Of a stretch of DNA of 64,000 nucleotides, positions 28,607 through 36,332 are shown piece after piece (position 1 is the stretch's first letter; each line of letters opens with the position of its first letter). The notes under the pieces are model-generated. The model did no database searches. It was not told the origin of the DNA and saw only the letters and a program-made list of their open reading frames with translations. A program made the translations under genes and the position numbers. Origin of the DNA: Ferrovibrio sp. GTDB taxonomy: Bacteria; Pseudomonadota; Alphaproteobacteria; Ferrovibrionales; Ferrovibrionaceae. The stretch lies in assembly GCF_017994015.1 (NCBI RefSeq), contig NZ_JAGOLP010000012.1, positions 1 to 64,000 of the forward strand, read 5' to 3'.

Positions 28607-28637
28607 TACAACAGGATAGGGCCGGTCACCGGGCGAC

Positions 28638-28666
28638 TTGACAGGAGCCGGGGTGGCGGGCTTCAT
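28638..28666 (+). promoter_or_regulatory. Weak promoter candidate upstream of lepB
   Basis: A perfect TTGACA (28638-28643) is followed after 17 bases by CTTCAT (28661-28666), a poor minus-10 match. A short GGCCGC/GCGGCC hairpin (28667-28681) follows. The acpS-lepB gap is 92 bases, so an internal promoter is possible. Confidence 0.25.
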
Positions 28667-28698
28667 GGCCGCTTGGCGGCCAGCAGCAGGAGCATGTC

Positions 28699-29472
28699 GT
28701 GGCGATGGGTAAGGTGGATGCGGAGAGTGGTTCGGCGCTGTGGGAAAATCTACGTACCCTGTTCTATGCCCTGCTGATCGCCGGCGGCGTGCGCAGCTTT
28801 GCCTTCGAGCCTTTCCATATCCCCTCGGAATCCATGCTGCCCACCTTGCTGGTGGGTGATTACCTGTTCGTTTCCAAATATGCCTACGGCTATTCGCGCT
28901 ACTCGCTGCCGCTCAGCCCGCCGGTGATGAATGGCCGGGTGCTGGAAAGCGCGCCGGAGCGTGGTGATGTGGCGGTGTTCCGCTATCCGGGCGACACATC
29001 GGTGGATTACATCAAGCGGGTGATCGGCCTGCCGGGCGACAAGGTGCAGATGAAGGATGGCGAATTGTGGCTCAACGGCCAGAAGGTGCAGCGCCGCCGC
29101 ATTGCCGATTTTGAGGAACGCGACCGCTTTGGCAATGTGATCAAGCGTGCCCGCCAGTTTGAGGAAACCATGCCGGGGCCGAATGGCCGCAGCTATCACA
29201 CGCTTGATCTGCGCGACCGCACCGATGGCGACGATACGCCGCTGTTTGAAGTGCCGGCCGGGCATTATTTTGTGATGGGCGATAACCGAGACAATTCGCA
29301 GGACAGCCGCTTCCAGGTGGTGAGTGGTGGCGTTGGTTTCCTGCCTGCGGAAAATCTGGTTGGCCGCGCCAATATCCGTTGGATTTCGGTGGATGGCTCG
29401 GCATCATTGCTGCAACCGTGGACCTGGTTTGGCGCCTTGCGCTTCAACCGGATGTTCACAAGCATTCATTAG
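28699..29472 (+). CDS. lepB: Signal peptidase I
   Basis: LepB cleaves signal peptides at the periplasmic face of the inner membrane. The 257-residue product has one N-terminal membrane segment (about 17-35), the catalytic serine S45 in HIPSESMLPTL and the catalytic lysine K106 in DYIKRVIGLPGD. The later box GDNRDNSQDSR is also present. Translation seems to begin at GTG 28699, 6 bases after CAGGAG; ATG 28705 is an alternative. It is followed by rnc after 3 bases. Confidence 0.95.
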   Translation: MAMGKVDAESGSALWENLRTLFYALLIAGGVRSFAFEPFHIPSESMLPTLLVGDYLFVSKYAYGYSRYSLPLSPPVMNGRVLESAPERGDVAVFRYPGDTSVDYIKRVIGLPGDKVQMKDGELWLNGQKVQRRRIADFEERDRFGNVIKRARQFEETMPGPNGRSYHTLDLRDRTDGDDTPLFEVPAGHYFVMGDNRDNSQDSRFQVVSGGVGFLPAENLVGRANIRWISVDGSASLLQPWTWFGALRFNRMFTSIH

Positions 29473-29475
29473 ACC

Positions 29476-30225
29476 GTGCCGGACGACGCCTATAAACCCG
29501 GTCTCGATGCGCTACAGGCGGTGCTCGGCCATCGCTTTTCCGATCCGCGCCTGTTGGAAGAAGCCCTGGTGCATCCTTCCGCCAATCCGCGCCGCAGCCG
29601 TGCCAAATCGGCCCGGCGCAGCAGCAGCAAGCCCGATCCGGCAGCGCGCGATTATAACCGGCTGGAATTCATCGGCGACCGGGTGCTGGGCCTGATCGTT
29701 GCCACCATGCTGGCGAAGGCTTTTCCCGAGGCGGCGGCCGGTGAACTGGCGTTGCGCTATAATGCCCTGGTGCGGCAGGAAAGCCTGGCGCGCTTTGCCC
29801 AGGAACTGGGCCTTGGCGAACATATCAACCTGTCTCGCTCCGAACGCGATTCCGGCGGCGCCGGCAAGCCGGCAATCCTGGCCGATGCGCTGGAAGCCGT
29901 GATTGCTGCCTTGTACCTGGATGGTGGCCTCGTGGCCGCCGAGCGTTTTGTTGCCGCCCATATGGAGACAAGGCTCGACGATTCCACTTTCACCGGTGCC
30001 GCCAAGGATGCCAAGACCGCCTTGCAGGAATGGGCCGCTGCGCGCGCCCTGGCAGCGCCGATCTATCGTGTGGTGAGCATTGAAGGGCCGCCGCATGAAC
30101 CACATTTCACCGTTGCCGTCGCCCTGGGCGATGGCGCGCCGGAGCAGGGCCGTGGTGGCTCGAAGCGGGCGGCCGAACAGGAAGCGGCGGGGCATCTGTT
30201 GCGCCGCCTGGAGCAAGATACATGA
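29476..30225 (+). CDS. rnc: Ribonuclease III
   Basis: RNase III cuts double-stranded RNA, including rRNA precursors. The 249-residue product has the endonuclease signature NRLEFIGDRVLGL with E64 and D68, the second acidic pair D137 and E140, and a C-terminal double-stranded-RNA-binding domain from about 180. A basic Arg/Ser/Lys-rich segment (about 37-59) just before the signature is extra compared with E. coli. The start is GTG 29476. It overlaps era by four bases (ATGA), the usual coupling. Confidence 0.95.
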   Translation: MPDDAYKPGLDALQAVLGHRFSDPRLLEEALVHPSANPRRSRAKSARRSSSKPDPAARDYNRLEFIGDRVLGLIVATMLAKAFPEAAAGELALRYNALVRQESLARFAQELGLGEHINLSRSERDSGGAGKPAILADALEAVIAALYLDGGLVAAERFVAAHMETRLDDSTFTGAAKDAKTALQEWAAARALAAPIYRVVSIEGPPHEPHFTVAVALGDGAPEQGRGGSKRAAEQEAAGHLLRRLEQDT

Positions 30226-31130
30226 GTGAGTCCCCCACCACCTTCTGCGGCTATGTCGCCATTGTCGGCGCGCCGAATGCCGGCAAGTCGACCTTGCTCA
30301 ATGCCCTGGTCGGCGCCAAGATTTCCATTGTCTCGTCCAAGGTGCAGACCACGCGGGCGCGCATCACCGGCATCGGTATGGCGGGCGCGGTGCAGCTTGT
30401 ATTCCTGGATACGCCCGGCATCTTTGTGCCGAAGCGGCGGCTGGATCGTGCCATGGTACAGGCGGCCTGGAGCGGTGTGGAAGATGCCGATACCATCCTG
30501 CTGGTGGTGGATGTGGCGCATGGTTATGACGACGAAACCCGCGCCATCCTGCAACGCCTGCGGGATCGCAAGGTGCCGGTGGTGCTGGCGCTGAACAAGG
30601 TGGACAAGATCCCGCGTGAAAAGCTGTTGGGCCTGACCCAGGCGCTGAACAACGACTTCCCCTTTGCCGCCACTTTCATGATTGCGGCATCGAGGAATGA
30701 AGGCGTCGACGATCTGCGCCGTGACCTGGCCAAGCGCATGCCGGCCGGCCCCTGGCTTTATCCGGAAGATCAGCTGGCCGATGTGCCGATGCGTTTCCTG
30801 GCTGCCGAAATCACACGCGAAAAACTGTTCAACGCGCTGCGCCAGGAATTGCCGTATGCCGCCACGGTGGAAACCGAGGATTGGAAGGACCAGAAGGATG
30901 GTGCCGCCAAGATCAGCCAGGTGGTTTTTGTTGAGCGTGAGACACAGAAGAAGATCGTGATCGGCGAAGGCGGCGCCATGTTGAAGCGGATCGGCGCCGC
31001 TGCACGGCGAGAAATGGAAACTCAATTCGAGCGCCGCGTGCATCTGTTCCTGTTCGTCAAGGTGCGCGGCGATTGGGGTGATGATCCTGAGCGCTACGAA
31101 GCTATGGGATTGGATTTCCCGAAAGGCTAA
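30222..31130 (+). CDS. era: Era GTPase
   Basis: Era binds 16S rRNA and helps 30S assembly. The 302-residue product has the GTPase motifs G1 GAPNAGKST, G3 DTPG, G4 NKVD, and a C-terminal KH domain with VIGEGGAMLKRIGAAARREME. Length matches E. coli (301). It is translationally coupled to rnc. The next gene starts 33 bases later. Confidence 0.97.
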   Translation: MSESPTTFCGYVAIVGAPNAGKSTLLNALVGAKISIVSSKVQTTRARITGIGMAGAVQLVFLDTPGIFVPKRRLDRAMVQAAWSGVEDADTILLVVDVAHGYDDETRAILQRLRDRKVPVVLALNKVDKIPREKLLGLTQALNNDFPFAATFMIAASRNEGVDDLRRDLAKRMPAGPWLYPEDQLADVPMRFLAAEITREKLFNALRQELPYAATVETEDWKDQKDGAAKISQVVFVERETQKKIVIGEGGAMLKRIGAAARREMETQFERRVHLFLFVKVRGDWGDDPERYEAMGLDFPKG

Positions 31131-31163
31131 GCTTGGCCCCGGGCCGCATCGGGGGGGCCTGGC

Positions 31164-32876
31164 ATGGCTATGCTGCGCTCGATCGGTTCGAAGATTTTCT
31201 CCATCGCTTTGGTGCTGGTGGCGCTAATGCTGGTGGCGTCTGCCGGCACCAGCTGGATGGCACAACGGCTGGATAACGGGCTGGAGCGTATCGAACAGCG
31301 CTTTGTGCCGGCCTATGCCAATCTGGCGGAAGCCGCGATGTATTCGCTGGAACAGGCACTGACCCTGCGCCAGCTTGTGCTGCATGCCGAATTTGCGCGT
31401 GAACTGGCCGAAGAAAAGCTGCTGCGTGGCCGCGTGGATGAGCTTGAGGAAGCAGCTGTAGATGCCGTTATCAAGGCGCGCGGCCATCTCAAGGCGCTGC
31501 TGGCCGAAGCCGATCTGTTCAGCAACATAGCCCGCTTGAGCCGGCTTGATACGCGGCTTGAATTCCTGGTTGAGCAGATGCTCAAACATGAGGATGGCAT
31601 CGACCAGGTGATAAACGCCCTGGAAGCTGGCGATTGGCCGCGCGTGCGGCTGGCGGTGGCCGAACTGGATCGTGGCCGCAGTGAGATCAACCGCCGCATC
31701 AATCTGGACTACACGGAGATGTATGCCGCGTTTAAGGAGGCGAGCGATGGCTTGCAGATACTGCAACGCCAGGTGACGCAGGCCAGCCAGGTGCTGACGG
31801 TGATCGCGGTATTGCTGGGCCTGGTGGCGGCGGCCTATCTGACGCGCAATCTGGTGCGGCCGGTGCGGCGCCTGCTGGAAGGTGCGCGCCGGGTAGAGCA
31901 GGGCTCGCTGGAAGTGGATGTGCCGGTATTGAGCCGCGATGAAATCGGCCAGCTTACCGCCACCTTCAATGGCATGGTGGATGAATTGCGCAAGAAGGAG
32001 CGTATCCGCGATACCTTTGGCCGCTATATGGACCCACGCATTGTGGAAGGCTTGTTGCTGCGCCCGGAACTGGCCCGCGAAGAGGGCGAGCGGCGGGTGA
32101 TGACGGTGCTGTTCTGCGACATGAAGGGATCAAGTGCGCTTGGCGAGAAGCTGACCCCGACCGCACTGGTGGCGGTGATCAACCGTTATCTGTCGCTGAT
32201 GTCGGAACCGGTCCGTTCGCATGATGGCGTGATTGACAAATATATCGGCGATGCGGTGATGGCCTATTGGGGGCCGCCCTTCGTGCGCCCGGAATTGCAG
32301 GCCGAACTGGCCTGCAAGGCCGCGCTGGGCATGCTGCGCCAGCTCGAAAAATTCCGCACCGAATTGCCAGACCTGCTTGGCTTGCGCAAGGAAGTGCCGC
32401 AGATCGCCATCCGCATCGGCATTGCCACCGGTGATGTGATCGTCGGCTCGATTGGTTCGGAATTTTCCCGCAGCTATTCGATGATCGGCGATACGGTGAA
32501 CCTGGCGTCACGCCTGGAGGGCGTGAACAAGGAATACCGTACCGGCATCATCATCGCCGAAGGCACCCGCCGCATGCTGGGCGAGCGTTTTGTGCTGCGT
32601 GAGCTGGATCGCCTGCGGGTTGCCGGCAAGAACGACCCGGAAGTGATCTACGAACTTTATGGCCTGGATGAAAGCGAGCGGCTGCCGGAACGTGATGCCG
32701 CCTTTGCCAGGGCGCTGGCGGCCTATCGGCTCGGTGACTGGGCTGTTGCCAAAGCCGGCTTCGACGCCTTGCGCCAGCAAGACCCGGCGGCGCGGGTTTT
32801 CCTGCGTCGGATTGAACAGCTTGAGGCGGCACCGCCAGCCGATTGGGATGGCGTGTGGACCATGACTGAGAAATAG
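31164..32876 (+). CDS. Membrane HAMP and class III adenylate/guanylate cyclase protein
   Basis: This is a predicted inner-membrane sensor cyclase making cAMP or cGMP. The 570-residue product has a first membrane segment (about 9-30), a mostly helical periplasmic domain (about 31-207), a second membrane segment (208-228), a HAMP linker (226-280) and a class III cyclase domain from about 310. Metal-binding D319 (LFCDMKGSS) and D363 (YIGDAVMAYWG), K359, and the VNLASRLEG motif are present, so it should be active. Residues around 505-560 form a short C-terminal extension. The signal sensed is unknown. Confidence 0.87.
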   Translation: MAMLRSIGSKIFSIALVLVALMLVASAGTSWMAQRLDNGLERIEQRFVPAYANLAEAAMYSLEQALTLRQLVLHAEFARELAEEKLLRGRVDELEEAAVDAVIKARGHLKALLAEADLFSNIARLSRLDTRLEFLVEQMLKHEDGIDQVINALEAGDWPRVRLAVAELDRGRSEINRRINLDYTEMYAAFKEASDGLQILQRQVTQASQVLTVIAVLLGLVAAAYLTRNLVRPVRRLLEGARRVEQGSLEVDVPVLSRDEIGQLTATFNGMVDELRKKERIRDTFGRYMDPRIVEGLLLRPELAREEGERRVMTVLFCDMKGSSALGEKLTPTALVAVINRYLSLMSEPVRSHDGVIDKYIGDAVMAYWGPPFVRPELQAELACKAALGMLRQLEKFRTELPDLLGLRKEVPQIAIRIGIATGDVIVGSIGSEFSRSYSMIGDTVNLASRLEGVNKEYRTGIIIAEGTRRMLGERFVLRELDRLRVAGKNDPEVIYELYGLDESERLPERDAAFARALAAYRLGDWAVAKAGFDALRQQDPAARVFLRRIEQLEAAPPADWDGVWTMTEK

Positions 32877-32879
32877 CCT

Positions 32880-33800
32880 TTACAGGCCGAACAGCGTCAG
32901 CAGGATCGGCATGGTGATGAAGGCGCCAACCGTGGTGGCCGTCACGATGGCGGCCATCAGCGGTGCGTCGCCACCCATCTGGCGGGCCAGGATGTAACTG
33001 GCGCTGGACGTGGGCAGCATGGCCCACAGCACCAATACCTGAGTTTCAAGCAGGGTCAGGTCCCATAGCCGGGCCAGACCGAACATGGCCAGCGGATAAA
33101 TCAGCAGCTTGAGCAGGCAGGCAACCGCCACCGCGCCGCTGCCGCGCCGCAATGCATCCAGCTGCAAGGCTGCGCCAACAGTGAGCAGGCCAAGCGGCGA
33201 GGCGGCATCGCCCAGGGTTTTGAAGATGGCATCAATGCCGCGCGGCAGGCCAAGGCCGCTGACATTGAGCAGGATGCCGATCAGGCAGGCCAGGATCAGC
33301 GGGTTTTTCGCCAGGGCCAAAACCTGGTCGCGCCAGGTGGCGCCCTGCGCATTGGCACCATGACGCATCATCACCAGCACGGTGATGAAATTCAGAAACG
33401 GGATCGCCACGGCGATCACCACGGCATAAAGCGTGATGCCGGCATTGCCGGCCAAAGCCGCCACGGCGCCAAAGCCGACAAAGGTGTTGAAGCGCACCGA
33501 GCCTTGAAACAGGCTGGTGAAGCCTGGGCCATCGATATGCAAGAGCCGGCGAAAGGCAAAAGTCAGCGCCGCGATCAGCAGGATGCTGCCCAGCAGCGTA
33601 CCGAACAGGCCGGTGGGGTCCAGGTCGCCCAGGTCGCCGCGCGCCAGGTTATGGATCAGCAAGGCCGGGAAAAACAGGAAGTAGACGCTGCGATCAGCCA
33701 GCGGCCAAAAGGCGTCGCCGGGAAAGTTCCAGCGCCGCATCGCCAGGCCAAGCAGGATCAGCACAAAGATGGGGAGAATCGACAGTAATACGGTCAGCAT
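32880..33800 (-). CDS. AEC (auxin efflux carrier) family transporter
   Basis: The 306-residue product has about ten hydrophobic segments and the AEC-family pattern: an N-terminal VLLSILPIFVLILLGLAMRR, a middle basic loop, and a C-terminal half with ILARQMGGDAPLMAAIVTATT. Bacterial members export small organic acids such as malate; the substrate is unknown here. It converges on the cyclase gene with a 3-base gap. Confidence 0.85.
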   Translation of the reverse strand: MLTVLLSILPIFVLILLGLAMRRWNFPGDAFWPLADRSVYFLFFPALLIHNLARGDLGDLDPTGLFGTLLGSILLIAALTFAFRRLLHIDGPGFTSLFQGSVRFNTFVGFGAVAALAGNAGITLYAVVIAVAIPFLNFITVLVMMRHGANAQGATWRDQVLALAKNPLILACLIGILLNVSGLGLPRGIDAIFKTLGDAASPLGLLTVGAALQLDALRRGSGAVAVACLLKLLIYPLAMFGLARLWDLTLLETQVLVLWAMLPTSSASYILARQMGGDAPLMAAIVTATTVGAFITMPILLTLFGL

Positions 33801-33809
33801 GCCGCGAGA

Positions 33810-34289
33810 TTAGGCGGCTTGTATCAGGATGGCGAGATCGATCAGGCGATTGGCGAGCGAATAGGCAAAATACAGCATCAGGGCGCGCAGCAGGGTTTCG
33901 CCCCAGCCCAGCGACTTGTCATGCCGGCGGGGTGCTGGCCGGGCCTTTTGCCTGCGCGGCGCGGCGGCCTGGCGCGGCTGCAAGGTATAAGCCGTGTCAT
34001 TGGCTGGCTCCGGTGTCACATCGATAATGGCCGGGATGATGGCGGGCAGATTTGGCACCGGTTCAGCCACCAGCCGGGTGGGGGGATGCGCTGGTTCGGC
34101 GGGTAAGTCGCGGCGTGTTTCGCCCCGGGCGGCGATGCGGGTGCGCTCCGGACCATAGATGCGGCGCCAGCGGAAAGCCTCGGCTTCGGCAGCCTCGGGA
34201 TCGTCATGCGCAGCACGCAGAATCCAGCTATCGCCCAGACGCGTCAGGACGATATAGCGCGAGTTCGGCATGTCGGCAGCGTAACCCAT
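33810..34289 (-). CDS. Unknown protein with a C-terminal membrane segment
   Basis: I do not recognise a family. The 159-residue product has a globular N-terminal region (SRYIVLTRLGDSWILRAAHD), a Pro/Ile-rich middle, a basic PRRQKARPAPRRHDK stretch, and a hydrophobic C-terminal segment (LLRALMLYFAYSLANRLIDLAIL). A tail-anchored inner-membrane protein is likely. ATG 34271 is a possible alternative start. Neither start has a clear ribosome-binding site. Confidence 0.6.
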   Translation of the reverse strand: MGYAADMPNSRYIVLTRLGDSWILRAAHDDPEAAEAEAFRWRRIYGPERTRIAARGETRRDLPAEPAHPPTRLVAEPVPNLPAIIPAIIDVTPEPANDTAYTLQPRQAAAPRRQKARPAPRRHDKSLGWGETLLRALMLYFAYSLANRLIDLAILIQAA

Positions 34290-34296
34290 GGCAACA

Positions 34297-34326
34297 GTAT
34301 TACCGGGTAGCGTTAACGCTTGTTAA
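34297..34326 (-). promoter_or_regulatory. Promoter with embedded 12-base palindrome
   Basis: On the minus strand TTAACA (34326 to 34321) and TAATAC (34302 to 34297) are 18 bases apart, ending 7 bases before the ATG at 34289. The spacer contains the perfect palindrome AGCGTTAACGCT (34309-34320). This would give a near-leaderless message under repressor-type control. The minus-10 match is only moderate. Confidence 0.35.
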
Positions 34327-34343
34327 ACAGAGATTAAAATTTT

Positions 34344-35576
34344 CTACTCGAAGCGCAGTGCTTCCATCGGTTCCAGACGAGACGCCTTTCTTGCCGGATA
34401 GAAGCCGAAAAACACGCCTACGGCAGCAGCAAAACCCACTGCCAGCACAATTGCTGCGGGTGCGAAGCGCACCGGCCAGTCGGTGAAATAGGCGATGCCG
34501 GTGGCGGCAAGTATGCCAAGCCCAACACCGATCAGGCCGCCAATCGCCGCCAGGGTCACGGCTTCGATCAGGAATTGCGCCAGGATATCGCGTCTGCGGG
34601 CGCCCACGGCCATGCGCAAGCCGATCTCGCGGGTCCGCTCGGTCACGCTGACCAGCATGATATTCATGATGCCGATACCGCCCACCACCAGCGATACCGA
34701 AGCCACTGCCGCCAGCAGCAGAGCCATCACGCGCTGCGCCGCCTGCTGCGTTTCCAGCACTTCGGAAAGATTGCGCAGCCAGAAATCGTCATCCTGGTTG
34801 GGACCGAGGCGATGGCGCTGGCGCAGTAGGTCGCGGATCTGGCTTTCGGCTTCCGCCATATCGGCGCCGTCACGGATCTTGACCGAAATAGCCACCACGG
34901 CACGCTGCCGCGCCTGCTGACCGCCGAGCAGTCTTTTGCGCGCGGTGCTGATCGGCACCAGGATCGCATCATCCTGATCCTGGCCCTGCATGCTCTGGCC
35001 CTTTTTGGCCAGCACGCCGATCACGGTAAACGGCACCTTGCGTACCCGGATGGTTTGATCCAGCGGATCGGCGTCGCCGAACAGATTGTTGGCCACTGTC
35101 TGGCCAATCAGCACCACCTTGGCGGCCGCATCTACATCTTCCTGGGCGATGGCGCGACCTTGCTGCAAATCCCAGTCCCGCACTTCCAGGTAATCCGGGG
35201 TGATACCATACAAAACCGTGCCCCAATTTAGATTGCCAAACACGGTCTGCACCGTACCGCGCGTGACCGGCGCGGTAGCCTGCACCAGATCCACTTCGCG
35301 GGCGATGGCATAACCATCATCCTCGGTGATGGTGAGTTGCGAGCCAAAGCCGAGGCGTGCGCCGCCCTGGGTGATGGCGCCGGACAGGATGATGATCAGA
35401 TTCGAGCCCAGGCTGCGGATCTGCTCGCGCACCCGTTCCTGTGCCCCTTCACCCACCGCAACCATGGTAATCACCGCAGCCACGCCGATGACAATCCCCA
35501 GCATGGTGAGGCCGCTGCGCAGCATGTTGACGCGCAAGGCGCGCAGGGCCACTGCCAGGCTGGCGAGCGTGTTCAT
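34344..35576 (-). CDS. MacB-type ABC transporter permease
   Basis: The 410-residue product has an N-terminal membrane segment (ALRVNMLRSGLTMLGIVIGVAAVITMVAVGEGA region), a large periplasmic domain, and three C-terminal membrane segments with the conserved TERTREIGLRMAVGARRRDIL loop. This is the FtsX/MacB permease layout, without the fused ATPase seen in E. coli MacB. It overlaps the ATPase gene by four bases (ATGA). It likely works with the ATPase and adaptor genes as a tripartite efflux or mechanotransduction pump. Confidence 0.9.
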   Translation of the reverse strand: MNTLASLAVALRALRVNMLRSGLTMLGIVIGVAAVITMVAVGEGAQERVREQIRSLGSNLIIILSGAITQGGARLGFGSQLTITEDDGYAIAREVDLVQATAPVTRGTVQTVFGNLNWGTVLYGITPDYLEVRDWDLQQGRAIAQEDVDAAAKVVLIGQTVANNLFGDADPLDQTIRVRKVPFTVIGVLAKKGQSMQGQDQDDAILVPISTARKRLLGGQQARQRAVVAISVKIRDGADMAEAESQIRDLLRQRHRLGPNQDDDFWLRNLSEVLETQQAAQRVMALLLAAVASVSLVVGGIGIMNIMLVSVTERTREIGLRMAVGARRRDILAQFLIEAVTLAAIGGLIGVGLGILAATGIAYFTDWPVRFAPAAIVLAVGFAAAVGVFFGFYPARKASRLEPMEALRFE

Positions 35577-36319
35577 GCCACAGGCTCCGGCAATGCCGCC
35601 AGTTCCGCCACAGCATCGCGTGGTCTTTCCACGATGCTATCCTGCACCAGCCGGCCATCACGGAACAGCAGCCGGCGGCGCGCATAGGCGGCGATATCCG
35701 GCTCATGCGTCACCACCACGATGGTGATGCCACGGGCATTGAGCGCCTGGAACAGCGCCATGATCTCCACCGAAGTGCGGCTGTCGAGCGCCCCGGTCGG
35801 CTCATCGGCCAGCAACAGGGCCGGATTGTTGACCAGGGCGCGAGCGATGGCGACACGCTGTTGCTGGCCGCCAGAAAGCTGCGCCGGCTGATGGTCGGCG
35901 CGCTGCGACAAACCAACTTCCGCCAGCCTTTGCGCGGCGAGGGCGTGCCGCTGCGCTGTGGGCAGCGCCACGCGGTGCCGGTAGAGCAGGGGTAAAGCCA
36001 CATTGTCGAGCGCCGTGGTGCGCGGCAGCAGATTGAAATTCTGGAACACAAAACCAAGCAGACGGTTGCGCAGATCGGCCCGCGCATCGTCGTTCAAACC
36101 GGCAACATCCTGGCCGTCCAGCCGGTAGCTGCCGCCGCTTGGTGAATCCAGGCAGCCAATCATGTTCATGAAAGTGGATTTACCCGAGCCGGAAGGCCCC
36201 ATCACGGCAACAAAATCGCCGCGCGAAATACTGATGTCGATGCCGGCCAGGGCAACCACACGGTTGTCGCCAAGCTGGAACTCCTTGCGCAGGTCGTGGG
36301 TTTCGATCAGGGCATTCAT
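35573..36319 (-). CDS. MacB-type ABC transporter ATP-binding protein
   Basis: The 248-residue product has Walker [11 protein letters not shown]-loop [10 protein letters not shown], signature [15 protein letters not shown], Walker [14 protein letters not shown] and switch histidine in VVTHEPD. This LolD/MacB subgroup powers FtsX-fold permeases, consistent with the adjacent permease gene. ATG 36319 begins the family core, 13 bases after the adaptor gene ends. Confidence 0.95.
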   Translation of the reverse strand: MNALIETHDLRKEFQLGDNRVVALAGIDISISRGDFVAVMGPSGSGKSTFMNMIGCLDSPSGGSYRLDGQDVAGLNDDARADLRNRLLGFVFQNFNLLPRTTALDNVALPLLYRHRVALPTAQRHALAAQRLAEVGLSQRADHQPAQLSGGQQQRVAIARALVNNPALLLADEPTGALDSRTSVEIMALFQALNARGITIVVVTHEPDIAAYARRRLLFRDGRLVQDSIVERPRDAVAELAALPEPVA

Positions 36320-36332
36320 GTCTGCGCCGGCC

